Assembly (NCBI GenBank): GCA_031761405.1
Contig: JASEVX010000012.1
Location: 22,871,723 to 22,935,722, forward strand
DNA from: Serripes groenlandicus
Lineage: Eukaryota; Mollusca; Bivalvia; Cardiida; Cardiidae
Direction of reading: 5' to 3'
Length of the DNA stretch: 64,000 bases
The notes under the pieces are model-generated. The model made no database searches, was not told the DNA's origin, and saw only the letters and a program-made list of their open reading frames with translations. The position numbers were made by a program, and so were the translations under genes. This document shows positions 11,868 through 22,379 of this stretch, piece by piece (within the stretch, counting starts at the first letter, position 1; each line of letters begins with the position of its first letter).

Positions 11868-12065
11868 CAAACTCTTTCCCACATACAACAAAACCTCAGC
11901 ACACAACTTTGAACACATTAAGGCAGAAATATAGTAAATCTCTATAACTAAAAGATTAGTTATTGGATAACAATGAAACCATTGTGCCAAAAGGAGAAAT
12001 TGTGTTTTCAAACTGCCTCCTACTGCCATGGCATCAGAAACGTCTGTATTGGAAAGGGGGGTTAA
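11868..12065 (+). mobile_element. TTAA MITE, diverged (copy A of duplication)
   Basis: It runs from ACTCTTTCCCACATACAAC to GGAAAGGGGGGTTAAA. It is paralogous to 41022-41217 within the segmental duplication. Confidence 0.65.
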
Positions 12066-12087
12066 ATACTGCATCTTTTCAATATGC

Positions 12088-13173
12088 ATTTTTAGCTCAC
12101 CTGTGCACGAAGTGCTCAAGGTGAGTTATTGTGATGGCTATTTGTCCGGCGTCCATCGTCCGTCGTCCGTCAACTTTTTCTCCTCAGTAACCAGCAGGTC
12201 AATTGGGATGAAACTTCACAGGAAGCATCCTCACATTGATCTCGCCAGAATTCCTTCAAATTTTTGGGATCCTTGCATAATTCTGGTTTCCATGGCAACG
12301 AAATGTAAAAAACTTTAAAAATCTTCTCCAAAACTGGTTGGCAGATTTTCAAATAATTTTGCAGAAATGTTCCTTGGATGACCCTCTATCAGATTCCTTC
12401 AAGCCATATTGATTGGTCGAAAAACATGGCCGCCAGGGGGCGGGGCTATTTTGCCTTATATGGCTATAGTGAAAACTTAAAAATCTTCTTCTCCAAAACT
12501 GGTTGGCAGATTTTCAAATAATTTTATAGAAATATTCCTTGGATGACCCTCTATCAGATTCCTTCAAGCCATATTGATTGGTCGAAAAACATGGCCGCCA
12601 GGGGGCGGGGCTATTTTGCCTTATATGGCTATAGTGAAAACTTAAAAAATCTTCTTCTCTGAAAGTGTTTGGCCGATTTTCAAATAATTTTGTTAAAATG
12701 TTCCTTAGGTGACCCTCTATCAGATTCCTTAAAACATGTTGATTGGTCGAAAAACATGGCCGCCAGGGGGCGGGGCTATTTTGCCTTATATGGCTATAGT
12801 GAAAAATTAAAAAATCTTCTCCTCTGAAAGTGTCAGGCCGATTTTCAAATAATTTTGTAGAAATGTTCCTTAGGTGACCCTCTATCAGATTCCTTAAAAC
12901 CATGTTGAATAGTCGAAAAACATGGCCGCCACAGGACGGGGCTAATTTGCCTTATATGGTTTTAGTGAAAACTTAATCAATCTTCTCCTCCGAAAATGTT
13001 TGGCTGATTTTCAAATATTTTTGTAGAAATATTGCTAGGGTGACCCTCTATCAGATTCCTTCAAGCCATATTGATTGGTCAAAAACTATGGCCGCCAGGG
13101 GGCAGGGCTTATATGGCTAAAGTGAAAAAAAAAATCAGGTGAGCGATCCAGGGCCATCATGGCCCTCTTGTTT
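12088..13173 (+). repeat. AGCTCACCT...AGGTGAGC repeat, copy 1
   Basis: It begins TTTTTAGCTCACCTG and ends AGGTGAGCGATCC..CATGGCCCTCTTGTTT. The interior holds about five imperfect tandem units (~180 bp) with ACATGGCCGCCAGGGGGCGG. The apparent 129-aa reverse-strand frame at 12514-12903 is only this tandem repeat. Confidence 0.85.
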
Positions 13174-13224
13174 CTTTTATTGACAAAGCTTTACATTAGA
13201 GAATCCATCTCAACACCTCCCAAT

Positions 13225-13483
13225 AAAGAAACTGCCTCGGTGGTTTAGTTGTAAAGTGGCTGCCGCATTTGCTCTAGATGTTGGGTTCAATACTCGGTCA
13301 TCTCATACCAAAGACTTTAAAAATGGATGTAATGGCTGCCGTCCTTGGCTCTCAGGGTGGTGGGGTTAGCATTACGACTGACTGGCTGGTGTCAGGATGA
13401 ATGGACCAGTAGTACTGGTAACTTACCCAGGATACTCTGTGATATAACTGAAACATTATTGAAAACAGCGTAAAACACTACCA
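13225..13483 (+). mobile_element. tRNA-derived SINE, second family
   Basis: The head is GCCTCGGTGGTTTAGTTG with a B-box-like GGGTTCAATAC. The tail is TGATATAACTGAAACATTATTGAAAACAGCG. A truncated paralogue is at 42045-42262, and three inverted relatives lie at 58884-59570. Confidence 0.75.
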
Positions 13484-13807
13484 ATCCCAATATAGATCTC
13501 CAGCCAATATCAGCAAAGAACTTCATAACTTTGCTTTTTTTTCCAATATAATTTATTCATGAACTCAATAGAGTTCTGGTCAGAACATAACATGAGTCTG
13601 ACCATCATGGAAAAAGTTGGCTTTTTAGAACAGTGTAGATTCAGATCAGTCTGTGCAACTCAATCAAGATCTACACTGTTCAAATATTACTTAAACATGA
13701 GTATGTTTGAATCTAGAATTCTGTCACCTGTGTAGATTCTGATAAGAATCTGAACCTACACCATTCAGAAATGCCAATATGTACTTTTTCACACAGACAG
13801 GCTAATA
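13484..13807. repeat. Diverged repeat with internal inverted copies
   Basis: AACAGTGTAGATTCAGATCAG and its inverted relatives recur in 13620-13780. No gene is seen. Confidence 0.4.
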
Positions 13808-14040
13808 CATCGCCTAGGACGTATAGTGAATAAGCGTCCTGGGTAGGAGAGGTTGCGGGTTTGATAACCAACCTGGTTATACCAAAAAATGGTAGTAATA
13901 TTCGACTCTCATTGTTGTGAGGTTAGCATTATGACTGACTTGCTGGGTGTCAGGATATTGGACCAGTATTGCTGGTCCAATACATTAAGGAAACACTGTG
14001 CTATAATAATTGTTGAAATTCCGTCTTCAGTCATAAGACA
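13808..14040 (+). mobile_element. Decayed SINE
   Basis: The tRNA-like head CGCCTAGGACGTATAGTG..GCGGGTTTGATA is followed by GGTTAGCATTATGACTGAC and a decayed ATTGTTGAAATTCCGTC tail. Confidence 0.5.
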
Positions 14041-14199
14041 AAGTCAGCAAGCCTGCTTTGCTTTGCCTCCTAGGTATAAGTAAGCGCACATGTGAACTGG
14101 GTTACCAACATTTTCTAGGCCCAGCAACCGACAATAGGGAACGGTCCTCAAAAACAATAGGACAAAACACACTTTCACTACACAATAGTACTCCCCTAC

Positions 14200-14620
14200 G
14201 AATGGGAGTGTTTGCGGAATATATTCCAAACCTTTGCAAATTGTTTGCGAAAGTGTTTGCAGAATATATTCTACAAATATTTGCAGAATATATTCTGCAG
14301 ACGGGTAGATTTGGAACGATCTGTGCAAACAGTCTGCAAACAGATTGCAAAGGGTACATGAAGCATTCAAAAAACCCTTTGCAGAATGTTTGCAGCCAAT
14401 TCAACAGCAAAATCTGCAAATAGGTTACAAATACTATGCAACTAGATTACAAATACTATGCAACTAGATTGCAAATACTTTGCAACTAGATTACAAATAC
14501 TATGCAACTAGATTGCAAATACTATGCAACTAGATTGCAAATACTTTGCAACTAGATTGCAAATACTATGCAACTAGATTGCAACAGTCTGCAAATAGAT
14601 TGCAAACCATCTGCAAATAG
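14200..14620 (+). repeat. TTTGCAAA-rich minisatellite with 22-bp units
   Basis: The first half carries AATATATTCTGCAG-type palindromes, including the perfect GCAGAATATATTCTGC. From about 14424 there are roughly seven units of TTACAAATACTATGCAACTAGA. A related array is at 28660-29090. Short open frames on both strands here are by-products of the repeat. Confidence 0.85.
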
Positions 14621-14758
14621 ATTACATTCTAAAAACTTGGGAATTAAGGTATATATAAATCCAGATATATGTTTACCATTTTAAGCTTTATTTTAATTAA
14701 ACATCATTTAAAATATAAATAAAATATGAAATAAATAACCTCTATATTTTATATGATT

Positions 14759-14897
14759 TAACCCTTTCCCTCATACAACAATTCTGCAGCAGACAACTTT
14801 GAACATATGTTGTCAAAAAATAGAAGTTCTCTATAATTGAATGGATAACCTATAAAAGTGAGTAACGTTTTGTGCAATTTCTTCTTTTGTCACTAGG
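14759..14897 (+). mobile_element. TTAA MITE, 3'-truncated
   Basis: The left end TTAACCCTTTCCCTCATAC is intact. It breaks off after the core at TTTTGTCACTAGGCATG. Confidence 0.75.
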
Positions 14898-15304
14898 CAT
14901 GATCTGCTCCAAATAAATCAATAACACACAGCATAAGATCATTAGAAAAAATTCCTCTGTCATCTTTCAAATTTGACCTTATGGCATCATCATTCAATGC
15001 TTCAATGTTTGAAATTATAACACCATCATCTTTCATCTTCATGTCATTCTTGATACATTCTTTTGGGATTGAACATCTTTACAGGATTCAGGGATGATCA
15101 ATTGTCTTGTGTTGGCTGGATACCATTATAAACCATTCATCATGTCATAAGTCTGAAATATGTACATGATTCATAAAATTATGAAAATAAATGAAAAAGT
15201 AAATGTGTGTCTTTTATTTTCATTCCAAGAATTCAGTACAGGTTATACTTTATCTATAGCAATTATAGCCAATTAATAATAAATCCATTGCAACATGTGA
15301 CAGA
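14898..15304. other. Intergenic, nothing recognised
   Basis: AT-rich, without a coding frame or known repeat end. Confidence 0.35.
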
Positions 15305-15309
15305 TCTGC

Positions 15310-15682
15310 ATCAGTGACTTTGAAAACATTTTGGTCAAATTAAGGAAAATCTCTTTATTGAGGAGTGTTATAATTGAATATGGTTTGCAGAAAAAAATCC
15401 CCCTTTGTCACAATGTTTTAAATAAAATCTGCTGCAGATGTTGCAATAAGTTATTAAGTTTGAAGAAAGATCCTCTTTTTCCACAATGTCTTAAAAATCG
15501 GTTGCAAATGTGTCTACGGGTGGGTAAGGTTATAATTTTATATCATGTCAAATGATTAAAAAATCTCTAATATAAGAGAAAATATAATTATTGAATAAGT
15601 TTTGAAAAAGGCCTCCTTTTCCACAATGTTTTCAAAGAATCAGTTCTATGGTAGATATCTTTGCATGTGGGAAAGGGTTCAT
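15310..15682 (+). mobile_element. Two strongly decayed TTAA MITE copies
   Basis: Recognisable parts are ACTTTGAAAACATTTTGG, TCTGCTGCAGATG, TCCACAATGTCTTAAAAATCG and GTGGGAAAGGGTT. Ends are eroded. Confidence 0.5.
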
Positions 15683-15869
15683 CTTATTAATTAATAAAAT
15701 GTCAAATCATTGAAAATACACATAATATTTATAATGTGTCACGTCCATCACGAAAATGTATGATGACAACAACATTGCTACATTTGCCGTATCCGAAAAT
15801 GTGACTGTCCGAAATCAATTCCTGTTGGCAATTTCAAAATAAAAAATTTGGCTTCGTTTTAAATAATAA

Positions 15870-15893
15870 CAGGGACCGTGTATAACAGGGATA
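15870..15893 (+). repeat. Left terminal inverted repeat of the P-like element
   Basis: It begins CAGGGACCGTGTATAAC and contains a second CAGGGATA internally. It pairs with 26384-26406. Confidence 0.85.
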
Positions 15894-15928
15894 CGCGTCG
15901 ACGAAAATATCGATTAAATCTCGGACTT

Positions 15929-16002
15929 CGCGAGATTTCGCGAGAACTCTAGCGGTGGCCTCATTTTACCGTCGCCATCTTTACGAATACATTGGGCAAA
16001 AG
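15929..16002 (+). promoter_or_regulatory. Putative promoter and non-coding first exon of the transposase gene
   Basis: CGCGAGA occurs twice (15929-15935, 15939-15945), resembling the TCTCGCGAGA element of TATA-less promoters. A good donor, CAAAAG|GTATGA, lies at 16002/16003, within 135 bp of the transposon end. It would splice to the acceptor before 17279 (CCTTTTAG|ATCAAA), placing an untranslated exon upstream of the ATG. Inference from motifs only. Confidence 0.45.
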
Positions 16003-16325
16003 GTATGATATTTTATTTCACTTGATTGACTTTAATAGAGTACAAAAACATAATTTTTAATTTAATGAATGTCAGCATTAAGAATCATAGGATATATAAT
16101 TGAGAAAATCTTTTTAAAAATGATCGTTTTAAGGCTAAGTTTGGTTGCGACAATCATTGGAAAATTGTAAACAAAGGAAGTTGATAAATTTCAATCGATG
16201 GCGAAGCGAGAAACATCACATTGTTACGGACGATAAATGGTTGGAATAAGGTTCAAATTTCATGGTTAATTGCTCAAAAGATAAATAGATTATATAACTG
16301 TGTATCTTAATCATTTATAATGTCC

Positions 16326-17060
16326 CACTTGTCATTTTTATTGTTTTATTTGTGTCCTGAATTCGCCTCGTTTTGCTCGTTTTGCTCTATTGCATCAATT
16401 TGTAATCAAAACTTCTCGGCCATCAAGAAAAACTTGTCTACATTGAAAAACACTTTTCATGTCCTAACTGCATAAACAAATGATAAAGTATTATTTTCCA
16501 AGAAGTTGAGATGCTATAAAGTGTACGTTTATCATTAATAATGTATAACTTGTCTTTTTAAATGTTTTATTCATGTTTTGAATTTGCCCTATTTTGCTCT
16601 ATTGCATCAATTTGTAATCAAACTTCTCAGCCATCAAGAAAAACTTGTCTACTTCGAAAAATAGTTTTCAAGTATCTACTGCATCAAAAACTGTTAAAGT
16701 ATTATTTTACAAGAAGTTGAGATGCTATAAAGTGTACCTTTATCATTAATAATGTATAACTTGTCTTTTTAAATGTTTTATTCATGTTCTGAATTTGCCC
16801 TATTTTGCTATTTTACATCAGTTCTTAATAATCAAGGAAAACATGTCTATTTTGAGACACAGTTTTCAAGTCTCTACTGCATCACAAAAGGATAAAGTAT
16901 TATTTTACAAGAAATGTTTTATTCATGTTCTGGATTTGCCCTATTTTGCTATTTTACATCAATTCATAATCACAGCCAACTAAGGAAAACATGTCTACTT
17001 TGAGACACAGTTTTCATGTCTTTACTGCATCAAATAAGGATTTAATATCAATTTACAAGA
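16326..17060 (+). repeat. Four imperfect tandem units in the transposase 5' intron
   Basis: Each unit carries TTTTATTCATGTTCTGAATTTGCCC-type text, a TTGC(T)ATT..CATCAATT stretch and ACTGCATCA. The first two units are ~210-220 bp and the last two are shorter deleted versions. Confidence 0.8.
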
Positions 17061-17310
17061 AGTGCAGCTGTTATCTATTGTGAATAGAAACTAAAACCAT
17101 TTATACATATTTATCTAAAAACTAATACACATTTTGTATTCATGAACAGCATACATGCATTATAAAATTCCAAGCCCACACATTCTATAAGAACATTTGG
17201 TGAACATACACATAACAATGACAACAAGGCGAGTATTGTTTTGTGAAATGGCTAAATAAATTTATTTTTCCTTTTAGATCAAATAAATATAATCCAGCCT
17301 CAAAAGGAAA

Positions 17311-17428
17311 ATGGGTCGAATTAGTCATAGAAAAAGGATTGGACGTAGAAAACGCACCAAAAAGCACCTCTCTCAGCCTCAAGGTTCAGTCAAAGACACA
17401 TTTCAAGAGCTTAACTATACAAACCAAG
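17311..17428 (+). CDS. Transposase first coding exon
   Basis: The 118-nt exon starts AAAATGG, is strongly basic (possible nuclear targeting) and ends in phase 1. It joins 18663 to recreate the GAG codon. The two exons sum to 2556 nt, an exact multiple of three. The longer uninterrupted frame that starts at 18545 instead reads through the 3' end of this intron. Confidence 0.7.
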
Positions 17429-20400
17429 GTATTTCAAACAGATTTCTTTCATTTCCCCATAACTCATTAACTGCAGTGCATAGTGTCATCCTCTTGCGGT
17501 GACATCGATATATCTGTCACAGTGTATGCATATGCTTGTGTCTGTCAGCAGTTCTCATTACTTGTGTTATATTATGAGTACAAGTATCCGCCGTGGTCGA
17601 GTGGTTAGCGTCAGGGATTTGAAACCTGATGTCACAGGTTCAATCCCCAGTCGCTGCACATTTTCTAGCCTTTTTCGTGATATAACTGAAATAATGTTGA
17701 AAACGGCTTAAACCCCCAAATAAAACACTTAAATACTTTGAGTTTTGAGTACTTAAGCAAAATGGTCAGTACGAGTACTTTCTGTGTACTCTATTAGTAC
17801 TTCCACACATGATAATGATGAGTGTAAAACATTAATTCATATTAACAACAAATAGGACAGGCTTTTGTAGAAATACCGAACTGTAATCTACAGTACAATC
17901 AACCAGTATCTTTTGTATTGTAAATGTAAACAGATACCTGTATACAAATTATGCATAGTGATAATAGCAATCAATTATTGGATTATCACTTTTTCAAACA
18001 GGCATATTTTATTTTCACAAATTGGTGAATAGAGTCATACTTTAATTGGTGTTTTAGCTAAAGCAAGCTTACAGAACTTGATTTGTAGACCACTTTGTAG
18101 TTTCATTTGTAAATATGAACTTTAATGTATCAGACTATCAGTCATGTCAAAACAGGGACAATATAATACACGGTTCCTGGTCAAAATAAGCTGATTTCTG
18201 AAAGCCACTGCAGCAGACGGCTTTTAAAAACAGCAATTTTCTCTTTTGTCAAAATAGTTTAAACTTTTTTCAGAAAATATATCTTCATAGAGATTTTCTG
18301 TGATTTTGCCTAGATCTTTTCAAAGTCGTCTGCTGCAAATTTGCTTTATGTGGGAAGGCTTAAATGTTTGACAAATTGACGGAAATACAAACATTTGTGA
18401 ATTTTTGAAAATTCTTCAAATTGCAGGAGTTGAGTGTCACTTAGTATGTTGATGATTACTAGTGAGCTTAAAGTAAGTAACTTACCAGGAAACTATGCGA
18501 TATAATCAGAAAATTGTTAAAGGCTGCATAAACACAATATCAAAATGTGTACAAAATGTGTACAACACACACCTGATCAGAAACGGTTTAAAAAGTCGAA
18601 ACATCTTACTTTTGATTGGTGGAAACTAACTTTTAATGTTAAATACTGTTCATTATTTTCAGAGTCCTATGAAAGTGATGAGTACTTCAGATGTTGTTTT
18701 GAATCACTTGGAGAAATAGATGGGGAAATAGATGGGAAAAACCATGAGGGGAAAAACACAGATGGTTCTGACTATGCTGATGAGTACTACATAATTCTGG
18801 ACAGAGTGTATGAGGATTTCACTCATCCTGCTGTGAGTGAGTCTCATTACACGAGTTTGAAAAATGTCTGCAAATCTGATCTACAAGCTTACAGAGAATT
18901 TTGTTGTTTGACAACCTCATCAATGTTACAGTACATTCAGTGCTATGAGTCAACTTATAATCCTGTGGTTAAGACGTGTGTTACAATTGACAAACACTTT
19001 TGTGTAAATGTGTCCGTACATGGTAAACATGTGAATAAGAGCCATGAACTCTGGGGTTTGATTCCACGTATTTGCTTCACAGTAGAACATGTACAGTCAG
19101 CTTTGAATGTTATCTTGGCTTACAGCGTCTGTCCTGGGAATCAAGATGAACAGTTTCAAGGCCTTGTTCCTGCCAGATCATTTCTGGATTCAGCAGATGA
19201 TGACAGGGCAGGTTATCAGGAAAGAATTGTAGTGTCAACAGTAAGGAGTTCAAATTGCTCACTTCTAATTAAAAATTCTAGGTGTAAATGCTGCTGTACA
19301 TACCGTAGAACACTAACAAAGTCTTTATGGCGACAAAAGGAGAGGGTTGCTACACCTAAGAGGGATTGGCTCAATTCAAAAATGGGAAACAAATCAATGT
19401 CAGCCTCACAAAAAACTGAAAAGCTGAGACAGTTGAAAACATATACCAATTCACTGAAAAGTGAAAATGCAAAGCTACAGAGGCAGTTAAAAAAACACAT
19501 ACACAAATATGGAGTTAAGTTATCTGAACGTGATAGTGTAGAAATGAATCGGATCATGTCAGAATCTGAAGAAACCATCAGAACTGTATATCCAGATCAA
19601 AACTCAATACAAAGACTATTTTGGGAACAGCAGCTTAAACAGTTTAAACTGCAAAATAAAAAGAACATGAAATGGCACCCAATGATTTTGAAGTGGTGTA
19701 TTTACTTGAAAAGTAAATCTTCGTCAACATATGATGCTCTCCGAAAGACTGGCTTCATACATCTTCCCAGTGAACGGACTCTTTATGACTATTCACATGT
19801 GCTTTCCAAAGGTGTAGGATTTCAAGATGACGTTATTTGTCATCTTCAACAGGAAGTCGAACCCTACTCCGAGGAACATCAAAAGATAGTTGGAATCCTT
19901 CAAGATGAAATTAAGATCAAGAGTGACTTGGTGTACGATAAACACTCAGGAGAGTTGGTAGGCTTTGTTGACCTAGATACCATTGGAAATGAGATACGCA
20001 ACATAGACCAGTGTCTAAAAAAAGAAGGAAACACCTTGGCTAAATATGTTCTAGTAATAATGGTTCAGGGAATGTCGACTAAACTGAAATACCCTCTAGC
20101 CCACTTCGCAACAAATGGAGTTTTGTCAGATCAGCTTTTCACTATACTTTGGAAGGCTGTTGAAATCCTTAAGATAGATGTTGGCCTGACAGTACTGTTC
20201 ATCACTAGCGATGGAGCTTCCCCAAATAGGCGGTTTATAAGATTACATGGGCAAGGAAACGATACCGTGTACAGAGCTCAAAATATTTTTGCCAGTGAAC
20301 CCCGTTACATATATTTCATTTCTGATCCTCCTCATCTAATCAAAACAACAAGGAATAATTTTTCAAATTCATTTTCGCACAAGAAGTCCAAAAAATTGTG

Positions 20401-21100
20401 GAAAAATGGCCAAGACATTTCATGGATGAGTATTGTTAGACTTTATGATGAAACATGCTCTGGGGTTTATAGACTTTGCCCAAAACTGTCACGGAACCAT
20501 GTTGACTTGAAGTCATTTAATTATATGAAGGTGAATTTGGCAGCTCAAGTTATGAGCTCAACAGTAGCCAATGCTCTTGAAATAACTTATGGTGGTCAAT
20601 ATGCAGAAACAGTTAAATTTATCCGCCATATGGACAAATTCTTTGATATCATGAACACAAGAAATTTTGGTGAGTCAATCAGAAAAAGAAATGACAATGT
20701 AAAACCATTTGTAGATATTGAAGATGAAAGGTTAGTTTACTTGAATGAAGAATTTCTAGAGTATTTTGAGGACTGGGATCGAGAGATTTTTACGCGGCCA
20801 GGAAACTTTAAAAAGTCGGAAAGAAATATGATGAAACTCAGTTATCAAACATTGGAAGGACTAAAGTTTACAGTTAAATCTGTGACGGAATGCATCAAGT
20901 TTTGTTTAAAAAGTGGAATGCCATTCGTTCTCACAGATAAGTTTAATCAGGATGCTATTGAGCAGCATTTTGGAATGCACAGAGCAAGCTGTGGTTCTAA
21001 TACAAATCCAACATTAGAATTTAGATCAATTCAACTGTTCCCTTCAAAAACAGAGAATTGTTGGATCACAAGCATTGGCTCCTATGCGAGGAAATACTAA
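17311..21100 (+). CDS. P-element/THAP9-like transposase (exons 17311-17428 and 18663-21100)
   Basis: Predicted 851-residue transposase that would cut and join the element's ends in the nucleus. Exon 1 opens at ATG 17311 (an in-frame TAA lies upstream at 17290) and ends CCAAG|GTATTT. The acceptor ATTTTCAG|AGTCC at 18662/18663 keeps the frame, so the first 39 residues are basic (MGRISHRKRIGRRKRTKKH). Visible parts in order: a Cys cluster RCKCCCTYRRTL at ~246, a Leu/Lys coiled coil ~285-320, a THAP9-like helix-turn-helix ~375-420, an RNase H start DEIKIKSDLVYDKHSGELVG (D454), SDGASPNRRF (D556), SDPPHLIKTTRNN (D594), and QDAIEQHFG with the expected catalytic Glu at 806. No THAP finger is present. 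From residue ~824 the frame is shifted: the family-typical tail APMRGNTKRR sits in another frame. The protein is therefore probably defective at its end. Confidence 0.87.
17588..17722 (+). mobile_element. Short tRNA-derived SINE inside the transposase intron
   Basis: The head is GCCGTGGTCGAGTGGTTAGC with B-box CAGGTTCAATCCC. The tail GATATAACTGAAATAATGTTG..AACGGCTTAAACCC is shared with the other SINEs here. Confidence 0.85.
18203..18364 (+). mobile_element. TTAA MITE, diverged, in transposase intron
   Basis: ACTGCAGCAGACGGC at the left and AAGTCGTCTGCTGCAAATTT..GTGGGAAGGCTTAAA at the right, with a decayed core. A SINE 3' tail (GATATAATCAGAAAATTG) follows at about 18500-18540. Confidence 0.65.
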
Positions 21101-21161
21101 AAGACGTCTTGAACTTCAGATGGATGATACACCGCTTCTTAAGAAGAGGAGACAACGATAA
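21018..21161 (+). pseudogene. Out-of-frame C-terminal tail of the transposase
   Basis: Reading one nucleotide later than the main frame, 47 codons run to TAA at 21159. They include QALAPMRGNTKRRLELQMDD and end in KKRRQR, the basic PxRGNT..PLxKR tail usual for P-like transposases. No GT-AG pair bridges the frames, so a one-base insertion (or equivalent) near 21014-21020 is the simplest explanation. An assembly error cannot be excluded. Confidence 0.65.
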
Positions 21162-21474
21162 ACATCTTTACCCGTGCAGAAATGAGTGTATTGTGTTGTA
21201 AATATTTGAGGTTTAAACCGTTTATTCAATTGTTCGAGAGAGAAAAAATGCTGTAAAATCAACTTTAATTTATGACTGAAAAATTGTTGAAAGCGGTGTT
21301 AAACACAAATCTATCAATTAACTATCTGCTTTTGAGACAATTTGCTACATTTCCTGTAACGTTTTTTTAAAAGGGCCGACTAAGGAAAAAACACAAGTTA
21401 AACTTTCATGATTCTATCTTTATTCTGAATTCAAATTATACAAGATAAGCAGTTGGGTTATTTCATAGCAGACC

Positions 21475-21682
21475 TTAACCCTTTCCCACCTGCAGACTCA
21501 TTTTGACGCATATATGCAGAAGATGACTTTTGAAAACATTGTGGCCAAAGTTGAAATTGCTTATGCTGAGCAATTTCTCCTTTGGTCACCATGTTTTCAA
21601 ATTTATGGAGATTTTTCAGGTTTTTTTCACTATGTTTTCAAAGTCACATGTTGCGGATTTGTTGTATGTGGGAAAGGGTTAA
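21475..21682 (+). mobile_element. TTAA MITE, full length, inside the P-like element
   Basis: TTAACCCTTTCCCACCTGCAG to GTGGGAAAGGGTTAA. The core palindrome GAAATTGCTTATGC..GAGCAATTTC is diverged. Confidence 0.8.
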
Positions 21683-21729
21683 AATCAATGCAACCTAGGG
21701 TTGAATATATAGTAAATTGTTATCAATTG

Positions 21730-21949
21730 CCCTTTAACACATTCAGAGGCTTTCTGATGCCTCTGCAGCAGGCTTTTCGCAAAGACATTGTGGCAAAAAG
21801 ATAATTGCTCATAATGAGCAATTTTTGCCTTTTGCCACAATGTTTTTAACTTCAGTAAATAATTGTTTCATTTATATAGTTTCCATATTTTTGACTTAAT
21901 GTTTTCAAATTCGTCCGCTGTAGATTTGTTGTATGTGGGAAAGGGTTAA
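21730..21949 (+). mobile_element. MITE in tandem duplication, unit 1
   Basis: A TTAA-MITE derivative (CCCTTTAACACATTCAGAGG to GTGGGAAAGGGTTAA). It is nearly identical to 22121-22341; the duplicated unit also includes the flanking TGAATATATAGTAAATTG. Confidence 0.75.
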
Positions 21950-21975
21950 AGCAAGAAAGGGTTAAAACCAATTCA

Positions 21976-22022
21976 ACCTAGGGCAGGGACCGTGTATAAC
22001 ATATATTGTCCCTGACCTAGGG
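21976..22022 (+). mobile_element. 31-bp back-to-back ends of the P-like element with 8-bp TSD (excision footprint)
   Basis: Positions 21984-22000 equal the first 17 nt of the left TIR. Positions 22001-22014 equal the last 14 nt of the right end (ATATATTGTCCCTG). The 31-bp unit is bracketed by ACCTAGGG at 21976-21983 and 22015-22022. Drosophila P transposase cuts so that 17 nt of each end stay behind, and repair leaves joined ends between the target duplications. This is that structure. It also shows that the family makes 8-bp duplications. Confidence 0.85.
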
Positions 22023-22120
22023 ACAGATTCCTTGATGAAAAAACATAAAAAAATTATGTACATTGATCAGACAAGGGTTTCTTTGGCATATTTTGAATAT
22101 ATAGTAAATTGTTATCAATT

Positions 22121-22341
22121 GCCCTTTAACACATACAGAGGCTTTCTGATGCCTCTGCAGCAGGCTATTCTCAAAGACATTGTGGCAAAAAGATAATTGC
22201 TCATAATGAGCAATTTTTGCCTTTTGCCACAATGTTTTTAACTTCAGTAAATAATTGTTTCATTTATATAGTTTCCATATTTTTGACTTAATGTTTTCAA
22301 ATTCGTCCGCTGTAGATTTGTTGTTTGTGGGAAAGGGTTAA
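22121..22341 (+). mobile_element. MITE in tandem duplication, unit 2
   Basis: Copy of 21730-21949 with a few substitutions. The two are separated by the footprint and about 100 bp of unduplicated sequence. Confidence 0.75.
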
Positions 22342-22379
22342 AGCACAATCTTTTGCAAACCAGTTGATATATCTATGTT

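Larger units (their letters stand above)
10975..14190 (+). repeat. Segmental duplication, copy A
   Basis: It is colinear with 40305-42355 through several unrelated repeats (MITE part, TIR element, AGGTGAGC block, SINE). Relative to copy B it has one extra MITE (11002-11231), additional tandem units in the AGGTGAGC block, and 642 bp (about 13457-14098) that copy B lacks. Confidence 0.8.

Noticed and set aside
12514..12903. 129-codon reverse-strand frame with repeated FHYSHIRQNSPAPWRPCFST
   Set aside because: Shadow of the tandem ACATGGCCGCCAGGGGGCGG units of the AGGTGAGC repeat. Not conserved in the other copies.
14058..14423. Open frames on both strands over the TTTGCAAA array
   Set aside because: They result from repeat composition (AATATATTCTGCAG units lacking stops). 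No domain, and strand-symmetric.
14424..14600. CRISPR-like regular repeats
   Set aside because: The 22-bp units are contiguous with no spacers, AT-rich and in a eukaryotic context. It is a minisatellite.
18545..18662. Transposase start at ATG 18545
   Set aside because: The preceding SINE tail and an excellent acceptor at 18662 make this the intron end. The upstream exon at 17311 supplies a basic N-terminus in frame. It remains an alternative if that intron is retained.
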